Virus record (IMG/VR): IMGVR_UViG_3300027833_001904
Location: 1-61,550 of that record
Source: a virus
Strand: one strand, 5' to 3'
DNA length: 61,550 nucleotides
In this document: positions 16,805-25,539 of the stretch, in pieces
Numbering within the stretch: position 1 is the stretch's first letter
Layout of the letters: each line of letters begins with the position of its first letter
Position numbers and translations under genes: made by a program
The notes under the pieces: model-generated
What the model saw: only the letters and a program-made list of their open reading frames with translations
Database searches by the model: none
Told to the model about the DNA's origin: nothing

Positions 16805-16973
16805 TAAACAATGGACATGGATGCCCAAGCGTATGAGCAGTGGAAAACTAGTATTCTGCACATACTATTATTATGAAGAATTCCTAAGAACAGCAGACCC
16901 TAGACACAATTGGGTTCATAGATATGAATATTCCAAACGAGAATATTTTATAAAAATACTTTCAGAAAAATAA
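16785..16973 (+). CDS. Small Tyr/Trp-rich protein, 62 aa
   Basis: Overlaps the end of the previous gene by 20 bp. Basic and aromatic (WTWMPKRM, YYYYEEFLRT, YSKREYFIK). No family recognised. A terminator starts four bases after its stop. Confidence 0.5.
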   Translation: MKPIRSDKQWTWMPKRMSSGKLVFCTYYYYEEFLRTADPRHNWVHRYEYSKREYFIKILSEK

Positions 16974-16977
16974 CAAG

Positions 16978-17000
16978 CCCTTGTAATGCAAGGGTTTTTT
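16978..17000 (+). terminator. Rho-independent terminator
   Basis: CCCTTG-TAATG-CAAGGG followed by six T. Almost the same stem recurs at 60019, which also precedes a conserved-core promoter. Confidence 0.92.
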
Positions 17001-17014
17001 CTTTACGAATTCGG

Positions 17015-17043
17015 TTGACAACCAAGACATCTTAGTGTATATT
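17015..17043 (+). promoter_or_regulatory. Conserved-core promoter, copy 2
   Basis: TTGACA-17-TATATT with the same palindromic -35 and ACCAAGACATCTTAGTG spacer as copy 1. It should drive 17079 and the alarmone hydrolase. Confidence 0.88.
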
Positions 17044-17078
17044 AGTAGTATAAGTTAAACAAACAGAAAGATTACAAC

Positions 17079-17369
17079 ATGTCAAATTATGCAACATTAA
17101 CAGAATCAATTAACACTGCAACTTTTAATGCAGAAAACTGGAATGCTGATGGTAGCATTAACTGGAGTTTTGTTGATGCAGATGCGTTTGATGAGTGTAA
17201 TAAATTGTTTGACGGAACAGCATTGTTTTACGAAGCATTTGATGAAATTGTAACAAATATGCGTAATGAAATGCGTGAAGAAGCACGTAGCGAAATGGAT
17301 TTATTGCAACGGTATCCAAATGCAATAGAGCAATTAGAAGTATTGAAAACAGACTTTTTAGGACAGTAA
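17079..17369 (+). CDS. Acidic helical protein, 96 aa
   Basis: The middle reads DADAFDECNKLFDGTALFYEAFDEIV and the end is a Glu/Arg-rich helix. No motif. It is two bases upstream of the alarmone hydrolase and shares its promoter, so a related role is possible. Not recognised. Confidence 0.6.
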   Translation: MSNYATLTESINTATFNAENWNADGSINWSFVDADAFDECNKLFDGTALFYEAFDEIVTNMRNEMREEARSEMDLLQRYPNAIEQLEVLKTDFLGQ

Positions 17370-17371
17370 TT

Positions 17372-17884
17372 ATGGATTTACAAACACAAGCACAAATATT
17401 TGCAACAGCGGCCCACGCCGCAATTGGGCAAAAACGTAAATATAGCGGAGACGATTATATTGTTCATCCTGCTCGAGTAGCCAGTATTGTTATGCGACAT
17501 GGTGGCACAGACGAGATGGTTGCCGCTGCTTGGTTGCATGATACTGTAGAAGATACTGATGTTACACCTATTCTTATCACTAAGATGTTTGGTGTTGATG
17601 TTGCAGATATCGTCGAAGGTCTTACTGATATTAGTTTACCCGAGGATGGTAATAGAGCAAAGCGTAAGTCAATTGACCGTATGCACAGTGCAAATGCATC
17701 AACTGAAGCACAGTTTGTAAAGTGTGCAGACATTGTTGACAACAGTTGGGATATTGCTGAAAACGATCTACATTTTGCAAAAGTATACAAATCAGAAGTA
17801 TTTCTTTTGTTAAATGCAATGACCAAAGTCAAGCATACTGAGATTTGGGAACAAGCAATGCAAAGCGTAGAGTTAATGCCTTAA
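17372..17884 (+). CDS. MESH1-like (p)ppGpp hydrolase (HD domain, small alarmone hydrolase)
   Basis: 170 residues, the size of stand-alone hydrolases. HAAIGQKRKYSGDDYIVHP at 15-33 (family form HxGQxRKxxxPYIxHP), HD at 56-57, ED at 60-61 and KCADIVDN near 118 cover the metal and guanine sites of the RelA/SpoT hydrolase half. There is no synthetase domain. It should lower (p)ppGpp and so block the host stringent response during infection. A more general nucleotide pyrophosphohydrolase role is the alternative. Confidence 0.85.
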   Translation: MDLQTQAQIFATAAHAAIGQKRKYSGDDYIVHPARVASIVMRHGGTDEMVAAAWLHDTVEDTDVTPILITKMFGVDVADIVEGLTDISLPEDGNRAKRKSIDRMHSANASTEAQFVKCADIVDNSWDIAENDLHFAKVYKSEVFLLLNAMTKVKHTEIWEQAMQSVELMP

Positions 17885-17893
17885 TTGGCATTA

Positions 17894-17901
17894 ACTAAAT
17901 A
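17894..17901 (+). promoter_or_regulatory. Late box ACTAAATA, leaderless geometry
   Basis: Box, five bases (CTTGT), then the ATG of the radical SAM gene at 17907. Confidence 0.68.
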
Positions 17902-17906
17902 CTTGT

Positions 17907-18905
17907 ATGCTTTATAAGAAAATAGATACAGTTGAGTTCGATCTTAACACAGTATGCAATAGTTATTGTCCGCCTTGTCATAGATATACAGTCCAAGACG
18001 GTGAGCTATTTCATAACCCACATGTAAAATTAGGTGTTAACTTAGAGTTAGACGTAATTGAGCGAGTGTTTGAGAACAGTAGAATTGCAGATGATTGTTT
18101 TGTCGATCTTGTAGGATTAGTAGGCGAACCAATTGCACACCCAAAGTTTATGGAAATTATAGATATTATCTATAAGCACAAACCTCATGCTGGAATAAAC
18201 TTACATACAAATGGTGGATTACGCACTGAAAAAATGTTCTATGATTTAGGCAAAAAGTTTAACAAGCACAGTTGGGTTAAATTTTCAATAGATGGATTAG
18301 AAGATACAAATGGTATATATCGTATTGGAGTAGACTATAATAAAGTAGTTGCAAATATGCGAGCATTCATAGATGGCGGAGGCCGTGCAATATGGAAATT
18401 TGTTACATTTCCGTGGAATGAACATCAAGTAGAACAAGCCGAAGCCTTAGCAAAAGAATATGGTTGCTATAAATTTCAACAAGATTGGGATGTGCATGAC
18501 CAAGATATACATGGATACATGGCTGCTGCACAGAAGAAAATTAATAAAAAGGTAGCGGCAGTAAGTGGTGGAGATGTTGAATTACCTGAGTTTGAATCAT
18601 ACACAATAGAAGATCGATGCTTTACATATAAAAAGATATATGTAAATGCACATGGATACGTTATCCCATGTTGTATGTTTAACGGTGCATTTACATATGT
18701 TAATTATAGAGAACAAACACTGAATTTTATTAAAGAAGGCAGAGACGAATACTGGAACAGTTTATATCATAATGACTTAGAAAGTATAATGAGTGATACA
18801 TGGTGGCAAAAACTAAAAGACAGTTTTGATGGCAATGCCTGTAACGTGTGTGTCAATGCGTGTAGTAATAATTCTGTAATTAAAAATGAACGCTATTTTG
18901 ATTGA
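17907..18905 (+). CDS. Radical SAM/SPASM enzyme, copy 2
   Basis: 332 residues. Cluster motif CNSYCPPC (Cys 17, 21, 24), GLVGEPIAHP, HTNGG, FSIDGLEDTNG, and C-terminal CFTYKKIYVNAHGYVIPCC and CNVCVNACS for auxiliary clusters. It is a close paralogue of the 14234 gene; the two probably act on related or paired substrates. A 2OG oxygenase gene follows shortly after. Confidence 0.9.
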   Translation: MLYKKIDTVEFDLNTVCNSYCPPCHRYTVQDGELFHNPHVKLGVNLELDVIERVFENSRIADDCFVDLVGLVGEPIAHPKFMEIIDIIYKHKPHAGINLHTNGGLRTEKMFYDLGKKFNKHSWVKFSIDGLEDTNGIYRIGVDYNKVVANMRAFIDGGGRAIWKFVTFPWNEHQVEQAEALAKEYGCYKFQQDWDVHDQDIHGYMAAAQKKINKKVAAVSGGDVELPEFESYTIEDRCFTYKKIYVNAHGYVIPCCMFNGAFTYVNYREQTLNFIKEGRDEYWNSLYHNDLESIMSDTWWQKLKDSFDGNACNVCVNACSNNSVIKNERYFD

Positions 18906-18930
18906 CTTTATTCACTTAATAGTGTATTAT
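18902..18930 (+). promoter_or_regulatory. Sigma70-like promoter
   Basis: TTGACT-17-TATTAT, starting inside the last codon of the radical SAM gene. AAAGGAAAG follows as a ribosome site for 18958. Confidence 0.65.
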
Positions 18931-18957
18931 ATAAATTAACAAATAAAGGAAAGAACA

Positions 18958-19185
18958 ATGATTTTAGAACTATTTAGTAACCCGTTAACATGGATGATGG
19001 CATTCTTTGTTATTGTATGTGCATGGCATAATTTTAAAGTTGGATACAAGCAAGGAGTCGCTGAAGGGGTAGACGTAGTTTTAGAAATGCTTAATGCAGA
19101 AAAATTAATAGATTTAGAAACTGGCGCTAATGGAGAAGTTATTATTCATGCCAGAGATGGCAGTTCAAGGAAGAAAGCTGGTTAG
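18958..19185 (+). CDS. Small membrane-anchored protein
   Basis: 75 residues with an N-terminal transmembrane helix (LTWMMAFFVIVCAWHNF, about 10-26), followed by a GYKQGVAEGVDVVLEML amphipathic helix and a short soluble tail. Similar single-pass micro-proteins are common in T4-like phages. Unknown role; directly abuts the oxygenase gene. Confidence 0.65.
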   Translation: MILELFSNPLTWMMAFFVIVCAWHNFKVGYKQGVAEGVDVVLEMLNAEKLIDLETGANGEVIIHARDGSSRKKAG

Positions 19186-20025
19186 ATGTATAGTAAGCAA
19201 GAATTACTAGATAAAAAACAAGCTGCCAACCTTGCATTAGAAAAATCAGAGGCACTAGAAACAAAATTTGCAGATAGATTTGAGATGGCAAGTTCATTGT
19301 TTGCAGTGTTAGACAAGCAACTTTTTATTGAATGTAATGATCTTGAACCAAACGATTCATATAGAATTGAAACATGGAAAGATGAAAATGTTCCAGATAA
19401 AAGTTATTCCTTGAATCACATTGGACCTGTGTTTGGATTTGATATTGATACTATGACAGGACCAGAAAGTTGGTATGATGAAGAATGTGGTGTAGATGAT
19501 TATGTGTTACGTAGAAAATGTTACATATATGATTGGACTGCAGAAAAATTAAAAGTAAACTTTCCAGAACTAACATATTTTACAGATTTACATAAAGAGT
19601 TTGTTCCAGTATTGCAACACTATTATAATGAATGTTTTGAGGATCAACATATAGATATTGCAAAAACGTTGCATAAACTTATGGTTATTGAATACTCGCA
19701 TCCAACTGCAAACGCTGGAACTATTATAGAACATAAAAAACACAATACAGATAGATTTGGCGATATACATTGTGACGAAACATTAGGTGGATTACACTTA
19801 GGTGAAAACGTAGTAGAATTTTATATACAGAATCACCTAACAAAAGAACGTAACTATGTAAGCGAATTATCAGAGAATAACACATTATGGTTCTTTGGTG
19901 AATTTAGTGAACGCAGTGGGTGGCAACCTAGTATGCATGGAATGAAACACAATCCAAGTGATGATACTTGGAAAAGATATAGTATAATTTTTGACTTACA
20001 AGCAAGATATAATGGAGAAGAATAA
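19186..20025 (+). CDS. 2OG-Fe(II) oxygenase-like protein
   Basis: 279 residues. [11 protein letters not shown] supplies the HxD pair, a later MHGMKHNPS the distal His, and [10 protein letters not shown] the Arg of the 2-oxoglutarate site; the [15 protein letters not shown] block between them is typical of phage members. The N-terminus is a coiled-coil-like helix. It follows a radical SAM gene, the same pairing seen at 5.9-12 kb and 33.7 kb. Its SD-bearing tail (GGAGAAG) also serves clpP one base downstream. Confidence 0.7.
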   Translation: MYSKQELLDKKQAANLALEKSEALETKFADRFEMASSLFAVLDKQLFIECNDLEPNDSYRIETWKDENVPDKSYSLNHIGPVFGFDIDTMTGPESWYDEECGVDDYVLRRKCYIYDWTAEKLKVNFPELTYFTDLHKEFVPVLQHYYNECFEDQHIDIAKTLHKLMVIEYSHPTANAGTIIEHKKHNTDRFGDIHCDETLGGLHLGENVVEFYIQNHLTKERNYVSELSENNTLWFFGEFSERSGWQPSMHGMKHNPSDDTWKRYSIIFDLQARYNGEE

Positions 20026-20026
20026 A

Positions 20027-20617
20027 ATGGCATTAGTACCAATGGTGGTCGAGCAAACAGGCCGCGGAGAAAGAAGTTACGATATTTACAGTCGTCTATT
20101 AAAAGATCGTATTGTAATGTTAACAGGAGAAGTAAACGACATGACTGCTAATTTAGTAGTTGCACAGATGTTGTTTTTAGAATCACAAAATAGTGCAGAA
20201 GATATTAATTTTTATATTAATAGTCCAGGCGGTGCAGTTACAGCCGGGCTTGGAATTTATGACACAATGCAGTTTATTAAATCTTCAGTAAGCACAATTG
20301 TAATGGGACAAGCATGTAGCATGGGTAGTTTCCTTTCACAAGCAGGCGAACCAGGCAAGCGTTTAGTATTGCCAAACTCACGCACAATGATTCACCAACC
20401 AAGTGGTGGTGCAGGTGGACAAGCAACTGATATGCAAATTCAAGTTGATGAGATTCTCAAGATGAAAAAGAATCTAACACAAATTTATGTTAAACATAAT
20501 AGTGCAGGCAAAACATATGAAGAATTAGAAGCGGCAATGGAACGTGATAATTTTATGAGTGCCGAAGAAGCAGTTGCATATGGACTTGCTGATAAAGTTA
20601 TCGAACGAAAAGTATAA
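20027..20617 (+). CDS. clpP: ATP-dependent Clp protease proteolytic subunit
   Basis: 196 residues, full length. The Ser-His-Asp triad is Ser98 (GQACSMGS), His123 (MIHQPSGG) and Asp174 (ERDNFMS). The oligomer contacts ([16 protein letters not shown]) are present and the mature N-terminus is close to [11 protein letters not shown], the usual start of processed ClpP. The ATG at 20027 has GGAGAAG at the right distance; in-frame codons upstream belong to the oxygenase gene. ClpX (23810), ClpA (47722) and ClpS (26392) are also encoded here, so the phage may build its own ClpXP/ClpAP. Confidence 0.97.
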   Translation: MALVPMVVEQTGRGERSYDIYSRLLKDRIVMLTGEVNDMTANLVVAQMLFLESQNSAEDINFYINSPGGAVTAGLGIYDTMQFIKSSVSTIVMGQACSMGSFLSQAGEPGKRLVLPNSRTMIHQPSGGAGGQATDMQIQVDEILKMKKNLTQIYVKHNSAGKTYEELEAAMERDNFMSAEEAVAYGLADKVIERKV

Positions 20618-20639
20618 ACATAGGTTAGTTATATTTTTG

Positions 20640-20647
20640 TATAAATA
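20640..20647 (+). promoter_or_regulatory. Late box TATAAATA, leaderless geometry
   Basis: Exact TATAAATA, five bases (CTAGT), ATG at 20653. Confidence 0.75.
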
Positions 20648-20652
20648 CTAGT

Positions 20653-21348
20653 ATGAAAATACACGACATATTAGAAAGACTCATAGACGAAGGTCCAAAC
20701 GATCCTGCTATATTTAAAGCTATATTTCTTGCTGGTGGCCCAGGCTCTGGCAAGAGTTACGTAGCAAGTAAAATATTATCAGGACTAGGCCTTAAGCCTG
20801 TTAACAGTGACGATGTGTATGAATACCTAGCTAACAAACATGATGTTGATTTAGGTAATCCAGACGAAGTTGCTAGTGATAAAGGTCAAGAAGCTAGAAA
20901 TCGTGCAAAACAACTTACTGATAAAAGACAAAATATATACATTGATGGTCGCCTCGGATTAATTATTGATGGAACAGGAAAAGACGTTCAAAAAGTAAAA
21001 GAACAAACTGTAAAATTAAAAAGTCTAGGATATGATTGTGCAATGGTATTTGTTAATACTAATCTACAAGTAGCACAAGAACGTAATGGCGATCGTAAAA
21101 GAAAACTTCCGGCAGAAATGGTGCAAACTATGTGGCGTCAAGTTCAAGAAAATATTATGAAGTTTCAGCAAGTATTTGGTGCAAAAGACTTCCACGTAGT
21201 AGACAACAGTGGCGGGCTAGAAGACCCAGAACGTAAAGAAAACTTTGATAATGTATACAAGAGTGTTAGAGCATTTGCTTCATCACCCCCATCTAGTCAC
21301 CATGCTAAAAAGTGGCAAGATGATGCAAAGAATAAAAATACCACTTAA
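20653..21348 (+). CDS. P-loop kinase, zeta-toxin/polynucleotide-kinase-like
   Basis: 231 residues. Walker A GGPGSGKS at 28-35, then NSDDVYEYLA in the position where zeta-like kinases place the substrate Asp, and a LIIDGTGKD strand plus VNTNLQVAQERNGDRKRKLP lid with several Arg. The C-terminal 30 residues look disordered. Zeta toxins phosphorylate UDP-GlcNAc; phage relatives more often act on nucleic-acid ends. The call is fold-level. Leaderless late expression. Confidence 0.75.
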   Translation: MKIHDILERLIDEGPNDPAIFKAIFLAGGPGSGKSYVASKILSGLGLKPVNSDDVYEYLANKHDVDLGNPDEVASDKGQEARNRAKQLTDKRQNIYIDGRLGLIIDGTGKDVQKVKEQTVKLKSLGYDCAMVFVNTNLQVAQERNGDRKRKLPAEMVQTMWRQVQENIMKFQQVFGAKDFHVVDNSGGLEDPERKENFDNVYKSVRAFASSPPSSHHAKKWQDDAKNKNTT

Positions 21349-21380
21349 ATCCCCCTAAAAAATAGGTAAATATATAACAA

Positions 21381-21397
21381 CGACACTAATAGTGTCG
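21381..21397 (+). other. Perfect hairpin without U-tract
   Basis: CGACACT-AAT-AGTGTCG, seven pairs with a three-base loop, 25 bp before the nuclease start. No T run follows, so it is not a normal terminator; it could be a protein-binding palindrome or leader hairpin. Confidence 0.5.
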
Positions 21398-21421
21398 CAT
21401 AGACATGGGTTAATAACAGTA

Positions 21422-21766
21422 ATGTATACATATAAAGCAAAACTAATTAGAGTCGTAGACGGTGATACTATTGATGCAGAGATAGATTTAGGATTTGATA
21501 CAATAGTTCGTAAACGAATTAGATTGTATGGAATTAACACACCGGACACTAAAACAAAAGATCTATCAGAAAAAGATAAAGGATTGGCAGCAAAACAACG
21601 TCTTACTGAATTACTTAGTAATGAATTTGTTGTTGAGACTATTTTAAATAAACGTGGGAAATATGGTAGAGTGTTGGGCGTAGTATATGCTATGGATAAT
21701 AAAACAAAAATAAATATAAATGAAACTTTGGTAGCTGAAGGACATGCTATCAAGTATCTTATATAA
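21422..21766 (+). CDS. Staphylococcal-nuclease-like (SNase) endonuclease
   Basis: 114 residues, one OB-fold domain. RVVDGDTIDAEID, RIRLYGINTPD, a Glu in DLSEKDKG and KRGKYGRVLG match the calcium and catalytic Arg/Glu positions of thermonucleases. The protein begins at YKAKLIRV, so there is no signal peptide and it should act inside the cell. A role in host DNA or RNA degradation is plausible. Confidence 0.85.
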   Translation: MYTYKAKLIRVVDGDTIDAEIDLGFDTIVRKRIRLYGINTPDTKTKDLSEKDKGLAAKQRLTELLSNEFVVETILNKRGKYGRVLGVVYAMDNKTKININETLVAEGHAIKYLI

Positions 21767-21777
21767 GGTAAAAATAT

Positions 21778-23361
21778 ATGATAAGAATTTTTGGGTTTTG
21801 GACAATCTTTATAGCATTAGTAATTAGTGCAATAGCAGCCTATTATTCTATTATTGGATTAATTGCAATTTTTGCCGCAGCAGCAGTTCCTGTTATTATA
21901 ATGGGAACAGCATTAGAAATTGGTAAAATCACATCAGCTATTTGGTTACACTTAAAGTGGAAGACTGGTAAATGGCTTATTAAAGGATACTTAGTATTTG
22001 CAGTTGCATTGCTTATGTTCATTACAAGCATGGGTATCTTTGGATTCTTATCAAAAGCACACGTAGAACAAAATGCATCAATGTTAGAAGGCCAAGCACA
22101 GCTAGAACGTATTGAAGTAGAAATTACACGTGCTGAAGGTGAGATTACACGTGCTGAAGGTAAAATTGAAAAACTTTCAACAGCAGACACAAGCACAGAT
22201 GATGGCATACAAGAAAAGATTAGAGTAGCAGAATTAAGTATAACAACTGTATACGATAGATTAAAAGATGATGTTGAGTTTACGCAAGACTCACTAGATC
22301 AAGCAGCGGCACCATACTTAAAACAAGCCGAACAAGCAGATGCTACACTAGAAAAAATGAATACTTATGCAGAAACAAATAACATAACAGCATTACAAGG
22401 TTTAGTAGGTGCTGCACAAGACGGAAGAATGGGATCTAAAACAGCAAAACTTGTTTCAGAATTCCGTGATAAAGTTGAAAAGAATAGAATGATGGCACTA
22501 TTCCAACTACAAAAAATAAGAGAAAATAGCCAAGACGAAACTAAAGATCTTAGAGATGCTGCAGATAGAACAATAGCACAAACTAATAAACTTATTAATA
22601 GATTGCGTGAGCAATTAGGAACAGCAACAGACAATGATGTTGAACCCAAGATACAAGAATTACAAGTTAAAATTAAAGACTTTGAACTAAATTTAGATAC
22701 ACTGTTTGAACAGAAATATGCCATCGAAGCTGAAGGTAGAGAACTAGAAGCAGATGTAGGTCCTGTAAAATATATTGCAGAACTGGTATATGGTGAAGAG
22801 GCAGATAGAGATTCACTTGAAGATGCAGTTAGATGGGTAATACTACTACTTGTTATAGTATTTGATCCACTTGCAATTGTATTGGTTATTTCAGGAATAT
22901 CTCTTGTTGAAGAATACCCTAGAAAAAAGAGGATTCGCAATGAAGATAAAATTACTGAAACAACACCAAAGACTGACCTGGTGGAGAAAACTGTCAAAGA
23001 AACGAAAGCCCGTAAGGAACCTAAAAGCCCAAAAGTAACCCCTAACCAACCAGAACCTAGTTCTGACGCAATAGAATTTAAAGGTGTAGTATACGAACCC
23101 ACAGATTATGCATACCACCGCATTAAAGATCAGATAGATGCCAACGATAAACATCGCAAAATTATCAGTAACCAAACTAAGGTAAATAATATTGTAGAAA
23201 GAATGGAACTTGACGAGAAGACAACAGATGTTGATATTGTTAAGAAACGTTTAGAACAAATGTTTGAAGAAGATAATGCAAAAGCAGAGTTACTAACAAA
23301 TGCCGATACTAAAACAATACATGAAGTATTTAAAGATATTATTAAGGACACTAAGAAATAG
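21778..23361 (+). CDS. Large membrane-anchored coiled-coil protein
   Basis: 527 residues. Three transmembrane helices lie in the first 95 residues, then a long coiled coil (about 100-330, including a duplicated EITRAEG heptad), another transmembrane helix near 360-380 (WVILLLVIVFDPLAIVLVI), then a Lys/Glu/Pro-rich cytoplasmic tail. The layout resembles phage membrane proteins of unknown role in T4-like genomes. It might organise the envelope or replication compartment. It sits between the nuclease and ClpX. Confidence 0.7.
   Translation: MIRIFGFWTIFIALVISAIAAYYSIIGLIAIFAAAAVPVIIMGTALEIGKITSAIWLHLKWKTGKWLIKGYLVFAVALLMFITSMGIFGFLSKAHVEQNASMLEGQAQLERIEVEITRAEGEITRAEGKIEKLSTADTSTDDGIQEKIRVAELSITTVYDRLKDDVEFTQDSLDQAAAPYLKQAEQADATLEKMNTYAETNNITALQGLVGAAQDGRMGSKTAKLVSEFRDKVEKNRMMALFQLQKIRENSQDETKDLRDAADRTIAQTNKLINRLREQLGTATDNDVEPKIQELQVKIKDFELNLDTLFEQKYAIEAEGRELEADVGPVKYIAELVYGEEADRDSLEDAVRWVILLLVIVFDPLAIVLVISGISLVEEYPRKKRIRNEDKITETTPKTDLVEKTVKETKARKEPKSPKVTPNQPEPSSDAIEFKGVVYEPTDYAYHRIKDQIDANDKHRKIISNQTKVNNIVERMELDEKTTDVDIVKKRLEQMFEEDNAKAELLTNADTKTIHEVFKDIIKDTKK
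22120..22161 (+). repeat. 21-bp tandem repeat in the coiled-coil gene
   Basis: Two copies of GARATTACACGTGCTGAAGG-type 21-mers with one mismatch, encoding EITRAEG twice. It adds a heptad to the coiled coil without breaking frame; a recent duplication. Confidence 0.85.
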
Positions 23362-23364
23362 TAG

Positions 23365-23817
23365 ATGAACTTAAACGACAATAGCAGTTATACGGTCACT
23401 GCACCAGATTTATTCCTACAATTAAACGGATTAAATGTTTTAATTACAAGCACAAACAAAGAGTTAATTGATAACTTCAAATTAATATTTGAAAAATTTA
23501 TTAGATCAAGCGTAGTTTTTAATGTGCAACAACGAGTAACAAAACCAGATAGTTTGCCGTGGATGTGGCACGTTAGCAGAACATGTGAATATATGTTAGT
23601 TGACTTAGATACATGTGCATGGGAAGATATAATGGCTGCGTTATTAAAGCGAATGGATGATAATCATTCTGTAATTTTTTATAGTGAAAAGAAAGTAAGA
23701 CGAGAAGCAATAAAATTGATTAACGCAACCAGCAACTATATTATAATTAACAACTTAGAAGAATTAAATAAATTCTTAGACATAGATACTCAATACCCAG
23801 GCATGCCAGATGAGTAA
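23365..23817 (+). CDS. Unknown protein, 150 aa
   Basis: Alternating strands and helices (LNVLITSTNKELIDNF, YMLVDLDTCAWEDIM, HSVIFYSEKK, NYIIINNLEELNKF) suggest a Rossmann-like or receiver-like alpha/beta fold. No motif confirms an activity. It overlaps clpX by eight bases, so the two are co-translated. Confidence 0.6.
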   Translation: MNLNDNSSYTVTAPDLFLQLNGLNVLITSTNKELIDNFKLIFEKFIRSSVVFNVQQRVTKPDSLPWMWHVSRTCEYMLVDLDTCAWEDIMAALLKRMDDNHSVIFYSEKKVRREAIKLINATSNYIIINNLEELNKFLDIDTQYPGMPDE

Positions 23818-25009
23818 TCCATACTGTAATTTTTGCGGTAAAAATAAACATCAAACCAAAAAACTATTAGCTGGAAATGATGGAACACACATTTGTGATG
23901 GATGTGTGGATCTTTGTCATGACATATTAATTAAAGAAAAAGCTAAAGCATCAGCTCAACCAGAGTCTGTAACACGCCTTAAGCTACCTACACCGTTAGA
24001 ATTACACGAACACTTAAATAGATTCGTCATTGGGCAAAACACCGCTAAAAAGACGCTTAGTGTTGCAGTATACAACCATTACAAGCGGATTAAGAACACT
24101 ACACAAGTAAAGTTACAAAAGAATAATGTGCTTATAGCAGGTCCTACTGGAACAGGCAAAACACTTATTGCTTCTACATTGGCATCATATTTAGATGTGC
24201 CATTTGTAGTTACAGATGCAACAACAATAACTGAAAGCGGATATGCAGGTGATGACACAGAAGTATTACTAGACAAACTATTCCAAGCTGCTGATTATGA
24301 TGTAGAAAAAGCACAGTTGGGTATTATATACGTAGACGAGATTGATAAAAAAGCAAAACGAAATGACATGGTAAGTTTAAGTCGTGATGTGTCAGGCGAA
24401 GGTGTGCAACAAAGTTTGCTAAAGCTAATGGAAGGCACAGTAGTAACAGTTCCAAACAAACCTCAAGCCAATCCAGAAAAAGTAGATATAGATACTACTA
24501 ACATATTGTTTATAGTAGGCGGAGCATTTATAGGATTATCAGATCTTGTAAAACAACGTATAGGCCAAAGTAAAATAGGCTTTAATGATAACAAACAGGA
24601 ACAATTAGATAATTGGGAAATGCATTTACAAACACGTGATCTAGTTCAGTATGGACTTATTCCAGAATTTGTAGGAAGATTACCTAGTGTTAATGTTTTA
24701 CACGAATTAACCAAAGAAGAACTAGTGAAAATACTTACAGAACCACAAGATTCAATAATAGATCAAATAAAAGTGCTTTTTTCACTTGACAAAATACAAA
24801 TAGAGTTTAATATAAAAGCATTAGAGCAAATTGCCTCTATTGCAATAGAACAAGACCTCGGTGCAAGAGGATTAAGAAAGATACTGGATTCGGCACTTGT
24901 GGAAACACAATACCAGTTACCACAACTAAGAGAAAGCGGAGTGAAAAAAATTATTATAACAGATGAAACTATTGTCAATGGCCATCCACCGTTAATGATA
25001 AAAGGGTAA
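23810..25009 (+). CDS. clpX: ATP-dependent protease ATP-binding subunit ClpX
   Basis: 399 residues, near the bacterial length. N-terminal zinc domain with Cys 6, 9, 29, 32. AAA module: Walker A GPTGTGKT, pore loop GYAGDD, Walker B IIYVDEID, sensor region GGAFIGL, and the ClpP-binding loop motif IGF in KIGFNDNKQE. C-terminal QDLGARGLRKILD with sensor-2 Arg. All parts needed to unfold substrates and dock on ClpP are present. ALAA-ending tmRNA tags, as encoded at 36.5 kb, are the classic substrates. IF-3 follows after one base. Confidence 0.97.
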   Translation: MSNPYCNFCGKNKHQTKKLLAGNDGTHICDGCVDLCHDILIKEKAKASAQPESVTRLKLPTPLELHEHLNRFVIGQNTAKKTLSVAVYNHYKRIKNTTQVKLQKNNVLIAGPTGTGKTLIASTLASYLDVPFVVTDATTITESGYAGDDTEVLLDKLFQAADYDVEKAQLGIIYVDEIDKKAKRNDMVSLSRDVSGEGVQQSLLKLMEGTVVTVPNKPQANPEKVDIDTTNILFIVGGAFIGLSDLVKQRIGQSKIGFNDNKQEQLDNWEMHLQTRDLVQYGLIPEFVGRLPSVNVLHELTKEELVKILTEPQDSIIDQIKVLFSLDKIQIEFNIKALEQIASIAIEQDLGARGLRKILDSALVETQYQLPQLRESGVKKIIITDETIVNGHPPLMIKG

Positions 25010-25010
25010 G

Positions 25011-25532
25011 ATGAAACAGAAAAATAATCATAACAACCCAAGAAGCCACATCACTGCAAATGAGAAGATCAGAGCAAAAGATGTTAGAGTAATAGCTAGG
25101 GATAGCGAATCCGTAGTAATGCCATTAAGTAAAGCATTACAACAAGCAAGGAGCCAGTATTTAGATTTAATACTTATTAATCCTAAAGCTGAACCACCGT
25201 TATGTAGAATAATGGAAATAAATAAGTTTTTGTATGAACAAAAACAAAAAGAGAAAGCAGAGAAAAAACGCCAACGTGAAAACATAGTAGATCAAAAAGA
25301 AATACGAATGGGCTTAAACATTGATCAAAATGATATGCAAACTAAGGCAAATCATGCTAAGAAGTTTTTAGAACAAAAAGCAAAAGTCACGGTGACAATT
25401 GTTTTAAAAGGCCGCGAAAGAGGCAAACAAGACATGGCAAGAGATCTATTGAATAGCTTCGCTGAATTATGCGAAGTTGAGTATGAAACGATAAATAGTC
25501 AAAACAATAGAGTAATTGGACGTGTGAAATAG
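25011..25532 (+). CDS. infC: Translation initiation factor IF-3
   Basis: 173 residues. N-domain NEKIRAKDVRVIARDSE with PPLCRIMEINKFLYE, then a Lys/Glu linker helix, and a C-domain KEIRMGLNIDQNDMQTK...FLEQKAKVTVTIVLKGRER. This is a complete two-domain IF-3, which blocks premature subunit joining and proofreads start codons. Phage IF-3 is unusual. Next to bS21 and with leaderless messages predicted in this phage, it may tune initiation towards phage mRNAs. That functional link is inference. Confidence 0.92.
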   Translation: MKQKNNHNNPRSHITANEKIRAKDVRVIARDSESVVMPLSKALQQARSQYLDLILINPKAEPPLCRIMEINKFLYEQKQKEKAEKKRQRENIVDQKEIRMGLNIDQNDMQTKANHAKKFLEQKAKVTVTIVLKGRERGKQDMARDLLNSFAELCEVEYETINSQNNRVIGRVK

Positions 25533-25539
25533 GTAACAA

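Noticed and set aside
22365-23102. Long minus-strand frame (245 codons) opposite the coiled-coil gene
   Set aside because: It mirrors a well-supported gene, is Ser/Leu low-complexity, and has no ribosome site. The same holds for 48219-48680, 57675-58172 and other minus-strand frames opposite clpA and pepA.
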